52,004 nucleotides of DNA from CAZMGD01 sp964565705 (lineage in GTDB: Bacteria > Actinomycetota > Acidimicrobiia > Acidimicrobiales > Ilumatobacteraceae), in the NCBI GenBank assembly GCA_964565705.1, contig CAZMGD010000017.1:1-52004 (forward strand), read 5' to 3'. Shown here piece after piece: positions 1 through 9,915 of the stretch. A program made the translations under genes and the position numbers. Every line of letters begins with the position of its first letter. Positions within the stretch are counted from its first letter, which is position 1. The notes under the pieces were generated by a model. It worked only from the letters and a program-made list of their open reading frames with translations, ran no database searches and was not told the origin of the DNA.

Positions 1-38
1 CTGGCCCGGCAACTGACCGGCGGCCGTCACCCCTGGGT

Positions 39-3000
39 TCAGCGCGCGGCGAGCTGGCGGAGTGCCCGGCGGTGGGCGAGCTTCGACCGCAGCGCGCTGA
101 GCTGCAGTCGGAGGTACTCGAGGCCGAGGAACACAGCGGGGATGCCGACGAGCGTGACGATCGCCCGGTTGTTGCCGAGGGCCTCGACCCATCCGATGAC
201 GGTGCTGCGCAAGCCGCTCGTACCGTCGCCCTCGAACAGGAACGGGTGGATCACCGGCACCCAGAGCGCGGCGAGCACCGCGAACACGATCGCCGCGACC
301 ACCATCACCGTCACGCTGCGGCCGTCCGGGCGCACGCCGGCGTCGACCGGCTCCGCCCCGAGGGCCGCCTCGGCCTGCTCGATGGAGTGGTCGAGCCGGT
401 AGCGCACCGCGGTCACCACGCAGGCGAGCGCGACGAACGCGAAGACGCCCGTGAGGATCCACGGGGCGGTGCCTTTCCAGCCGGGTTGCGGCGTCGGGCA
501 GCCCTGATCGGCGAACACCGCACAGGCCTGCTCGGGTTCGATGAACGACAGCGCGACGACACCGAGCGCCAGCGCGCCGATGATGCTCGGCCACCAGGCC
601 TTCGCCGACGCTCCCGTGTACAGCAGCCAGACGGCGAGCAAGAGCACCGACACCACCATGACCGGGCTCGGCACGTCGGCACCGAGTAGCCGTGCCGCGA
701 TCGCCCCGCCGGCGATCGCGAGCAGCAGGAACGTGACGGCGATCCCGATCTTCGTCTTGCGCAGTGCTGCTGCGCTCGTGAAGTAGACGCCCATCAACCC
801 CCACCGCAGCGACTTCACCGGGACACTGAGTGCGCCGAGCCCCGATCGGGAGCCGGACGCGGCCGAGCCGGCGACCGCGGCGGCCTTGGCCGCCGTGGCC
901 GCGCCGAGATCGCTCGAGAGCTCGTGGGAGGCGGTCTCCGTGCCGACGCGGCACTTGCGGAGCAGTCCGGGGACGTCCTCGATCGTGAGTCGCTTGGCGT
1001 TGCCCGCGGCGACGGTCGCCGATGCGGCCACCGGGCGCAGGCGGTCCTTGACGGCTTCCACGAACTCGACGGCCTCGACCTGCTCACCGCTGCCGTCGGC
1101 GACGCTGCCCTGCACGGCCTGGGCGACGACGGGCAGCAGGTTCCGTCCGATCACCAGCTGCGCCGTCTCCGCGGCGAGTGCGCACAGCTTTGGGAGCCGC
1201 CGCGGCAGCACGACGCCCGATGCCTGGGACAAGAAGCCGAGCTCGGCCTCGATGCCCGGGCGGGCGGCGCGCCAGCGCGCGCCGAGGAAGTCGCGCTCGC
1301 TGAGCGCCAGCTGCTGCCCCAACCGCCCCTGACCGGTGAAGATCCGCTCCAGCTCGGTCAACGCCTCGTCCGCCGAGACGAAGCGCTGCCGGAGCCGTGC
1401 AGGCTCCACGAGTACGGAGACCATCCGGTCGGCGCCGTCCATCGCGCCCCACATCCAGTCGTTCGCCCGCCACGATCGCTTGAGGAACGCGCCGAAGTGC
1501 CCGACCTGGAGCCCCGCGACCTTCTGGTCGGGCAGCCGCCGCTCGGGCGCCACGCGGTTGGCGCCGAACGCGGACACCTGGATGAGGTCGAGTCGGTAGG
1601 TCGTTTCGGCAGGGTCGTCGGTCGTGGACTGCACGACGTGCAGCGCGGTCAGCGCGACCAGGATCCGGCGCACGGCGTCGGCTTCGTCGTCCGGGTGGAT
1701 GGCCTGCCGGTCCACGTCCAGCAGGCCGAGGCCCTGGGCGACCTCACGCAAGACGGCGGCCGGATCGCTGCCGATCACTGCGCACGCGTCGGGCTCGACC
1801 TCGCGGACCCGGGCCTGCTCGCGTGCGGCTGCGAACACGAGCGCGTCGGCGATCAAGGGCCGGAGCTCCCAGATGGCGCCGGCGAGGTGCAGCGCGATCG
1901 TCAGCTCGATCCGGCGCAGCCGATCGACGATCTCTCCTGCCATGTCGGTGGCGGATTGCACCGACACTCCGTCGAGCGCCTCGGCCGGTGCGATCAAGAG
2001 CGTTGGATCGTCGCGGGTCACGGCGGCGACGAAGCGCCGCCAGCCCACCACACGATCGCGATCGGCGACGGCGAGGCCGAACAGGCGCCGCGCGTGCGCC
2101 ATGGCGTCCAGCGTCACCACCGACGCCGGCGGCTGCGGCCACCGGTCGTAGAGCGCCGTTGCGAGGTCGGGCGCGCAGTCCACGAGCGACGGGAAGTCGG
2201 CAGCGACGTTGGCCAGGTGGTCGGCCCAGAAGTCGTCGTCGATCCACCGCAGCGCCTGGATCTGCAGCCGCAGATCGTGGGCCTGCTGCCGGCGTTCACC
2301 CAGCTGGCGCCGCAGCTCACTCACCGCACCGTCGTCGCCGATCGGCAGGACCGTGTAGGTGCGGCGGACGAGGTCGAGCGCCAGGTCGGCGATGTACTCC
2401 AGCGGCTGGAAGCCCCAACGCCACTGTGCATCGTCGCCGGCGATCGACACGCCGTCACCCTCCGCGTCGACGTCGGCGCTCGCGCTGGGCAGGCTCGGCG
2501 CGAGCCAAGCTCGACGTCCCCGCTCGCGCTGCAGCGCGAGGCGCAGCTCGCGGAACGTCACGGCGTCGGCGGCGAGCGCGCCCGCGACCGTGGCCGAGGC
2601 ATCGATCCGCGTGCGTACGAAGTGGGCCTCGAGGCGATCGTCCACCGCCCTCACGGAGCGCTGCTTGATCCAGTACGGGTAGATGCCGCTGGCGATCTCG
2701 AGCACCGGGATCGGCTGGCGGCCGGTGGGCTGGTCGCCGTCGGCAGACACCTGCGACTCGACGCGGACGCCCCGCAGCAGGGAGTCGCGCAGCTCCCGGG
2801 TGTCGCTGAACCGCTGGTTGATCGAACGCAACTCGTCCAGGTGGTCGGCGATCGACTCCGCGCGCGGCAGCGTCACGATCGACTTGAGCACGACGTCGCC
2901 GATGGTCGGGGGAGCAGCGCGCACGTCGATCGACTGGCGTGGGGATCCCGGGTCGGGGTTCACGTAGGCGATCACGCGGCGGATCTCACGCCCACTCGAC

Positions 3001-3794
3001 CGGCGCATGATCGCGTCGAGCGCTGGGCCCACCGGTTTGTTGGCGAGCACCCCGCCGTCCACCGCCCAGTGCGAGCGATCGAAGCTGGCGATTCCGTCCA
3101 TGTCCGGCCGGTTCGGATCCGCGACCGGGGTTCCGGCCTCGCCGATCGGGATGTACGAGGCTTCGAACGCGCCCGGGAACGACGCTGTTGTGCGGGCGGC
3201 GAGGGCCAGCTTGGCGGGCAGCGTGGCGCTGTCGCGGAAGTGCTCGGTCTCGAACGTGAACAGCGCGCGGTGGCGAGGTTCGAGGATCGCGGTGTCGAAG
3301 TCGTCGGTGTACGGCTCGAGCTGGGCCGACAGGAGCGACGCCGTCAGGATCACGGTCAGCTCGTTCGTGGGTGGCGACAGCACGCAGCGGTCCTTGCGCT
3401 CCACCCACGACGAGAGGACGTCGTGCACCTGCGGCCCGAAGAACTCGTCGCCCTGCAGCAGCGACGGTGGATCCTTCGCCATGGGATCGCGCAGCAGCTT
3501 CGAGAACGACCCGAGCGACAGCCAGAGGTCGCGCAGCTCGTCGAACTCGTCGATGGTGAGGTCGTAGGCGATGGCCGTACCGAGGAACGCCCCGTTCATC
3601 CCGCCAGCGCTCGCTCCGCTCAGGACGTCGACGACGACCTCCGTGGCGGTCAGGTCACAGAGGTCGCCGTAGATGCCGTCTTTGCGGATGCAACGAAAGA
3701 TCTCGCCGGCGACACCGCCCATCCAGACCGCGAGGCTCACGCCTCCGGTCATCACCAGGGCGAGACGCAGCTCGCGTGTGTCGTGGTCCTGCAC
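39..3794 (-). CDS. Large patatin-like phospholipase with C-terminal membrane segments (DUF3376-type)
   Basis: Predicted lipid acyl hydrolase of 1251 residues. The N-terminal patatin domain (about residues 8-300) has the glycine-rich oxyanion loop (TGGVSLAVWMGG, residues 16-27), the nucleophile elbow GASAG with Ser62, and the DGG motif with Asp246, giving a complete Ser-Asp dyad. The long middle region is mostly helical with no domain I recognise. The last ~230 residues hold several hydrophobic segments, so the protein is probably anchored in the membrane. This length and layout match the actinobacterial patatin family carrying DUF3376. The start is GTG, preceded by a good ribosome site (GGAGGGA). 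It stands alone, about 78 bases after the dioxygenase gene on the same strand. The substrate is unknown. Confidence 0.88.
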   Translation of the reverse strand: MQDHDTRELRLALVMTGGVSLAVWMGGVAGEIFRCIRKDGIYGDLCDLTATEVVVDVLSGASAGGMNGAFLGTAIAYDLTIDEFDELRDLWLSLGSFSKLLRDPMAKDPPSLLQGDEFFGPQVHDVLSSWVERKDRCVLSPPTNELTVILTASLLSAQLEPYTDDFDTAILEPRHRALFTFETEHFRDSATLPAKLALAARTTASFPGAFEASYIPIGEAGTPVADPNRPDMDGIASFDRSHWAVDGGVLANKPVGPALDAIMRRSSGREIRRVIAYVNPDPGSPRQSIDVRAAPPTIGDVVLKSIVTLPRAESIADHLDELRSINQRFSDTRELRDSLLRGVRVESQVSADGDQPTGRQPIPVLEIASGIYPYWIKQRSVRAVDDRLEAHFVRTRIDASATVAGALAADAVTFRELRLALQRERGRRAWLAPSLPSASADVDAEGDGVSIAGDDAQWRWGFQPLEYIADLALDLVRRTYTVLPIGDDGAVSELRRQLGERRQQAHDLRLQIQALRWIDDDFWADHLANVAADFPSLVDCAPDLATALYDRWPQPPASVVTLDAMAHARRLFGLAVADRDRVVGWRRFVAAVTRDDPTLLIAPAEALDGVSVQSATDMAGEIVDRLRRIELTIALHLAGAIWELRPLIADALVFAAAREQARVREVEPDACAVIGSDPAAVLREVAQGLGLLDVDRQAIHPDDEADAVRRILVALTALHVVQSTTDDPAETTYRLDLIQVSAFGANRVAPERRLPDQKVAGLQVGHFGAFLKRSWRANDWMWGAMDGADRMVSVLVEPARLRQRFVSADEALTELERIFTGQGRLGQQLALSERDFLGARWRAARPGIEAELGFLSQASGVVLPRRLPKLCALAAETAQLVIGRNLLPVVAQAVQGSVADGSGEQVEAVEFVEAVKDRLRPVAASATVAAGNAKRLTIEDVPGLLRKCRVGTETASHELSSDLGAATAAKAAAVAGSAASGSRSGLGALSVPVKSLRWGLMGVYFTSAAALRKTKIGIAVTFLLLAIAGGAIAARLLGADVPSPVMVVSVLLLAVWLLYTGASAKAWWPSIIGALALGVVALSFIEPEQACAVFADQGCPTPQPGWKGTAPWILTGVFAFVALACVVTAVRYRLDHSIEQAEAALGAEPVDAGVRPDGRSVTVMVVAAIVFAVLAALWVPVIHPFLFEGDGTSGLRSTVIGWVEALGNNRAIVTLVGIPAVFLGLEYLRLQLSALRSKLAHRRALRQLAAR

Positions 3795-3811
3795 GGCCGT
3801 CCCTCCACGTC

Positions 3812-3837
3812 AGCACCGGTGCCCGGTGCTCACGATA
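3812..3837 (-). promoter_or_regulatory. Inverted repeat and -10 element upstream of the patatin gene
   Basis: Perfect 8-3-8 inverted repeat (AGCACCGG, TGC, CCGGTGCT; 3812-3830). Just upstream on the minus strand is TATCGT (3837 to 3832), a TANNNT -10 candidate. The repeat would lie at the transcription start or in the leader, either as an operator or as an mRNA hairpin ahead of the ribosome site. Confidence 0.45.
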
Positions 3838-3872
3838 AGACGCCCGTCAACGGACCTGGATGATCGCGGCGC

Positions 3873-4802
3873 TCAGCCGAATGCGTCGTCGCCCTCGAGC
3901 ACGTAGCTGGGGCTGCCGTCGGGGCCGACCGGTACGTCGCCGGCGAGGGTGATGCGCTGCATCGAGCGGTGCATGCCCGCGGGGATGTCGGTCGGCACGA
4001 GGTGAGCCGTCGCCCGGTTGTCCCAGAACGCGATGCTGCCCGGCTGCCACCGGAAGCGGGTGCTGAACTCGGCGTTCGCCATGTGTTCGTAGAGCATCGC
4101 CAGCAGGTGGCCGCTCTCCTGGCGGGACACCTCCACGATGTGGCTGGTGAAGTTCGGATTGACGAACAACACCTTCTCGCCGGTCTCGGGATGGACTCGC
4201 ACGACGGGGTGCACCGCGCGGATGCCCGAACCGAGGAACTGCTTGGCGAGTGCCGAGGGCAGATCCCCGCGCTTGACGGGCAGTTGGTTGTGGTGCACGG
4301 CGTGGAGGCCGTCGATCATCGATCGGATCGGCTGGGAGAGCTGCTCGTAAGCGACGGCGAGGTTGATCCACTGCGTGTCGCCGCCATACGGGGGCACGAC
4401 GACGCCGCGCAGGATCGATCCCATCGGCGGGTTGACGACGAACGTGACGTCGGTGTGCCAGCGACTCTCGATGAGCGGTCCCGACTTCTTCGCCTCGCCG
4501 CCGGCCATCCGCTGGTTGTCGAGCAGCAGGATCTCGGGGAAGTCAGGGAAGATCGCCGGCAAGGTCGGGTGGGCAGGCGTGGGGGTGCCGAACTGCTTGA
4601 CGAACGCGAGGTGCTGCGCCTGATCCAGCTCCTGGTCGCGGAAGAACACGACCTTCCACTGCAGCAGCACCGCTCGGATCTCGGCGACGACAGCCGGGTC
4701 GAGCGGTTGGGACAGGTCGACACCGTGGATCTCGGCGCCGATGTAGCCAGCGGTCGGCCGGACGTCGAGGAGGGTGGCGGCGGGCGCTGCGGTGGTGCTC
4801 AT
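3873..4802 (-). CDS. TauD/TfdA-family Fe(II)/2-oxoglutarate dioxygenase
   Basis: Non-haem iron dioxygenase of 309 residues, the usual length for the TauD/TfdA family, which hydroxylates small organic acids or sulfonates using 2-oxoglutarate and oxygen. The iron-binding facial triad is visible: HTD (His116, Asp118) and the distal His267 in the segment DNRATAHLVP, with Arg283 as the expected 2-oxoglutarate anchor. I start at ATG 4802 because family homology begins there and the start overlaps the stop of the upstream TetR gene in an ATGA, a sign of translational coupling. The reading frame continues upstream of this ATG but that part is TetR coding DNA in another frame. Substrate cannot be assigned; alkylsulfonate, taurine or an aryloxyacid-type compound are all possible. 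Confidence 0.88.
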   Translation of the reverse strand: MSTTAAPAATLLDVRPTAGYIGAEIHGVDLSQPLDPAVVAEIRAVLLQWKVVFFRDQELDQAQHLAFVKQFGTPTPAHPTLPAIFPDFPEILLLDNQRMAGGEAKKSGPLIESRWHTDVTFVVNPPMGSILRGVVVPPYGGDTQWINLAVAYEQLSQPIRSMIDGLHAVHHNQLPVKRGDLPSALAKQFLGSGIRAVHPVVRVHPETGEKVLFVNPNFTSHIVEVSRQESGHLLAMLYEHMANAEFSTRFRWQPGSIAFWDNRATAHLVPTDIPAGMHRSMQRITLAGDVPVGPDGSPSYVLEGDDAFG

Positions 4803-5491
4803 GATGTGGTTCCTGTCGTTGCTTGCTGGAGGAGACGGTTGGTGGTGGGAGAGACGGGTGCAGTGAGGAGGGCCACCGCCGTGTCGACGACGGTCGCCAG
4901 GAACAGCTCTCTCGGCAGCCAGTCGGGCGGTGGCCGATCGAGCTGACGCTCGCGCTCGGCGAGCGCGCGAGCGATGTGCGATTGGCACATCGACCAGCGC
5001 GGGGAGCGCAGGGGTTCGGGCACGGACGAGATGACGTCGAACACCATCGCCGTCAGGCGCTCGATGCCGCTGGTCCACGGCTGGCCGGCGAGGTGCTGCG
5101 GCGCGGCACCCTCGAGCAGACCGGCCTGGACGGCGAACCGCAGGTACCAGGACGGGCGGCCGGGATCGCCGAGCGCGGTGGCAAGTGGCGTCACGTACGC
5201 CTCGACGAGGCGACGGACATCGTCCCCGGCGTCGTCGGCCACCGCTTCGTCGAGCAGCCGGACACGATGCACGTTGATCGTCACCATCCGGTGCTCGAAC
5301 ACGGCGTTGACGAGGCCGACCTTCGACCCGAAGTGGTAACGGGCTGCGCCGGTGTTGAGCTGGCCTGCAGCGGTGCCGATCTCGCGGAGCGACACGCCGT
5401 CGATGCCCCGCTCCGCGTACATCCGCTCGGCGACCTCGACCAGGACGCGGCGCGCGGCTTCGCCTCGTTCGTTGGCCCCCCGGTCGGTCAC
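4799..5491 (-). CDS. TetR-family transcriptional regulator of the adjacent dioxygenase
   Basis: About 230 residues. The N-terminal helix-turn-helix is clear (LREIGTAAGQLNTGAARYHF), followed by a helical ligand-binding domain of normal TetR length. GTG at 5491 is preferred over TTG at 5500 because TAGATT (5504 to 5499) lies exactly seven bases upstream, fitting a leaderless start. The gene overlaps the dioxygenase start by four bases, so regulator and enzyme form one operon. A palindrome covering the promoter suggests autoregulation, with the dioxygenase substrate or a related compound as the likely inducer (inference). Confidence 0.88.
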   Translation of the reverse strand: MTDRGANERGEAARRVLVEVAERMYAERGIDGVSLREIGTAAGQLNTGAARYHFGSKVGLVNAVFEHRMVTINVHRVRLLDEAVADDAGDDVRRLVEAYVTPLATALGDPGRPSWYLRFAVQAGLLEGAAPQHLAGQPWTSGIERLTAMVFDVISSVPEPLRSPRWSMCQSHIARALAERERQLDRPPPDWLPRELFLATVVDTAVALLTAPVSPTTNRLLQQATTGTTS

Positions 5492-5498
5492 GAGCAGC

Positions 5499-5528
5499 AA
5501 TCTAACCCATCCGGGTTAGGAAAGTCCA
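5499..5528 (-). promoter_or_regulatory. Leaderless TetR promoter with overlapping operator palindrome
   Basis: CTAACCC-ATCC-GGGTTAG, a 7-4-7 inverted repeat (5502-5519), overlaps the minus-strand -10 TAGATT (5504 to 5499). A -35-like TGGACT lies 18 bases further upstream (5528 to 5523). The operator therefore fills the spacer, the classic position for TetR autorepression. It may also affect the divergent gene starting at 5578. Confidence 0.65.
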
Positions 5529-5564
5529 GTGGGTGGGCGATCGCACGCTGCGCGCGGCGGCGGC

Positions 5565-5570
5565 TACCGT
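5565..5570 (+). promoter_or_regulatory. Leaderless -10 TACCGT
   Basis: TANNNT hexamer ending seven bases before GTG 5578; no Shine-Dalgarno sequence between them. Confidence 0.5.
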
Positions 5571-5577
5571 CCGTCGC

Positions 5578-7368
5578 GTGGTCTGGCGCGCACTGCGGTA
5601 TCGAACGATGCGCGTCTCGGCCGCGATCGCACTCGTGTCGGCAGTCGCTGTGTTGGGGCTCGCACCCGACGCCCGACCCGCCGCCGCCGTCGGCGCAGCC
5701 CGCTTCCAGGCGGTCGCCCCGACCCGTCTCGCCGACACCCGACAGGCCGACTGCACCTGCACCCGTGTGGACCCCCACACGGTCCGTGTCCAAGTGGCCG
5801 GCCGGGGAGGCGTGCCCGCTGACGCGGTGGCCGCGGCCCTGACGGTGACCGTCACCGGGGCCGCCGCCACCGGGTACGCCACCGTGTGGCCGACGGGCAG
5901 CCCCCGGCAGGAGACGTCCACCTTGAACTGGGACGGTGGTCAGACCCGGGCCAACGGATCGATCGTGCAGCTCGGCGCCGGCGGTGCCGTCGACGTGTAC
6001 GTCGATGGGTCGCTCGATGCCGCGCAGGTGATCATCGACGTGTCGGGGGCCTTCACGCCCAGCGGCATCGACGGTGCCGGACAGTTCCGCGCGCTCGGTC
6101 CGGTGCGTGCGCTCGACACGCGGTCCGGGCAGCGGGTGGGCGCTGGCCAGGTGGTGCGCATCGGCCTGCCAGCCGGGGTTCCCGCTGACGCGACGGCGAT
6201 CGCGGTGAACGTGACCGCGACGGACTCGACCGGCTTCGGCTACCTGACTGCGTACGCGGCGGGCGCGACCGTGCCGTCGACCTCGACGGTGAACACCGAC
6301 GGGCCAGGCCAGAACCGGGCGGCGACCGCGATCGTCCCGATCTCTGCGGCAGGCATGGACGTGTACGCGTCGTCACCGACCCATGTCCTGGTCGACGTCG
6401 TCGGCTGGTTCACCGGGCCCAGCGCCGGTGCCTCGTCGAGCGGTCTGTTCGTCCCGGTGGCGCCGACGCGGCTGTTCGACACGCGTCAGGCGTTGGCGCC
6501 GCTCGCGTCGGGCACGTCGACGCGCCTCTACACGGACAGCGCGGTCGCAGCGAGCGCGTGGGCACAGATCGCGCCAGCCGCGGGCGCGCTGGTCGTCAAC
6601 GTGACCGCGACGCAGTCGGGAGCCGGCGGCTACGTCACGTCGTTCGCCTCCGGCGCCCCGCTGCCGCCGACGTCCTCGTTGAACTGGGGACCGGGGGAGA
6701 CGGTGGCGAACCTGACGATCAGCGCCGTCTCGACGCGAGGTGTCGCGTTCTTCGCGTCGGCGCCGGCGCACCTCCTTGTCGACGTGACCGGATACTTCAC
6801 CGGTACGGCCGCTCCGGCGGGCGCCGCTCCGGCCGCGACAGCGGTCCAGGATCCGGCGGTGGCGGCGATCGTCGCCAGCGGTGTCACGCCCGAGGTGCAA
6901 GCGACCCTGGGCGACGTGGAGATGAAGTTCCTCCCTGACGGTAGCGTCGGCGCCAACAGCACGTGCAGCGGGCAGGTGGGCCTGACCACGACGAGCATGC
7001 ACTCGGTGGTCGGCACCGGCGTGTGGTCGGTGACGACCCAGCGGATCGCCCTTGCCGCCGGCCTCGCGTCGACGTGCTCGGCAACGTTGCGGCCGGCGAG
7101 CGCGGGAGCGCACGAAGCCGGACACGTGCTGATCGCCAGGTGGCGATACGCACCACGGTCCGCCGCCGAGCAGGACCAGCGGGCTGCGCTGTTGGCCGGG
7201 CTGAGCCCTGGCGGCGAGGAGTGCCTCGCCGAGGCCCTCGCCCAGGCGATGTTCGCGTCCAAGGGCATCGGCCCGTACCTGTCCGGGTACGGGGGTGCGT
7301 ACCAGACCTGTGCGAGCGCGACCACGACGGCGGCGCTGGCCCAGCAGGTCCTGGCGATCGCCAGCTGA
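5578..7368 (+). CDS. Secreted protein with three xDTR modules and a C-terminal HEXXH domain
   Basis: 596 residues from GTG 5578; ATG 5608 is an alternative. The N-terminus is a signal peptide: basic RALRYRTMR, a hydrophobic stretch, then Ala-rich PAAA. Three tandem modules of ~110-120 residues follow. Each opens with a (V/L)APTRLxDTR-type motif (about residues 52, 179 and 300) and closes with a V(I/V)DVxGxFT strand (about 157, 276 and 403). The remaining ~180 residues contain HEAGH (512-516) followed by an acidic GGEECLAEALAQ helix, the pattern of a gluzincin-like zinc peptidase, with four scattered cysteines. I know of the modules only as a frequent building block of secreted proteins in Acidimicrobiia-like genomes; function unknown. 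The L,D-transpeptidase at 23176 shares the same N-terminal architecture. Probably exported and cell-wall associated. Confidence 0.8.
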   Translation: MVWRALRYRTMRVSAAIALVSAVAVLGLAPDARPAAAVGAARFQAVAPTRLADTRQADCTCTRVDPHTVRVQVAGRGGVPADAVAAALTVTVTGAAATGYATVWPTGSPRQETSTLNWDGGQTRANGSIVQLGAGGAVDVYVDGSLDAAQVIIDVSGAFTPSGIDGAGQFRALGPVRALDTRSGQRVGAGQVVRIGLPAGVPADATAIAVNVTATDSTGFGYLTAYAAGATVPSTSTVNTDGPGQNRAATAIVPISAAGMDVYASSPTHVLVDVVGWFTGPSAGASSSGLFVPVAPTRLFDTRQALAPLASGTSTRLYTDSAVAASAWAQIAPAAGALVVNVTATQSGAGGYVTSFASGAPLPPTSSLNWGPGETVANLTISAVSTRGVAFFASAPAHLLVDVTGYFTGTAAPAGAAPAATAVQDPAVAAIVASGVTPEVQATLGDVEMKFLPDGSVGANSTCSGQVGLTTTSMHSVVGTGVWSVTTQRIALAAGLASTCSATLRPASAGAHEAGHVLIARWRYAPRSAAEQDQRAALLAGLSPGGEECLAEALAQAMFASKGIGPYLSGYGGAYQTCASATTTAALAQQVLAIAS

Positions 7369-7386
7369 TCCACCCTCGGGTGCAGG

Positions 7387-7415
7387 TTGCGGTACCCCCT
7401 CGGGGTAGGTACGGT
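7387..7415 (+). promoter_or_regulatory. Copper-operon promoter with CsoR-like operator in the spacer
   Basis: TTGCGG (7387-7392), a 17-base spacer, then TACGGT (7410-7415). The spacer contains the palindrome TACCCC-CTC-GGGGTA (7393-7407), which resembles the G/C-rich inverted repeats bound by the CsoR family of copper-sensing repressors. Bound repressor would block polymerase directly. Confidence 0.7.
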
Positions 7416-7427
7416 GCCTCCCGGCAG

Positions 7428-7444
7428 ATACCCCCCTTGGGTAT
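7428..7444 (+). promoter_or_regulatory. Second CsoR-like operator
   Basis: ATACCC-CCCTT-GGGTAT, a 6-5-6 palindrome just downstream of the predicted transcription start and before the ribosome site GGAGG (7450-7454). It shares the TACCC/GGGTA arms of the first operator. Confidence 0.65.
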
Positions 7445-7465
7445 TGAACGGAGGTGCTGGTCGCG

Positions 7466-7629
7466 ATGAAGGTGCCCGTGAAGCTGGCGGCGTTCGGTGT
7501 GGCGCTGGCGGCGGTGTTCGGGGTGTCGGCAGCGATCGGTGCTGCTGTTGGCCCACTCGACGTCGGGCCCGACCACGTCGAGACCACGGTGCCGTCGAGC
7601 ATGCCGACCGAGCACGGCGAGCACACCCC

Positions 7630-7633
<4 letters not shown>
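7466..7633 (+). CDS. 55-residue membrane peptide preceding CopA
   Basis: A small protein with one N-terminal hydrophobic helix (about residues 7-29, Ala/Val/Gly rich) and a short polar tail rich in Thr, Pro and His (ending EHGEHTP). It has a GGAGG site 11 bases upstream and directly follows the two copper-type operators. Its GTGA overlap with copA shows translational coupling. Its start resembles the N-terminus of longer actinobacterial membrane proteins found beside copper ATPases, but here only the anchor and a short His-bearing tail are present. A role in copper handling is inferred from context only. Confidence 0.72.
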
Positions 7634-9909
<2,276 letters not shown>

Positions 9910-9915
9910 GCGAGA

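Noticed and set aside
924..3863. 979-codon plus-strand frame across the patatin gene
   Set aside because: Arg/Gly/Asp/Val-rich with no domain; the minus-strand frame has the complete patatin catalytic motifs.
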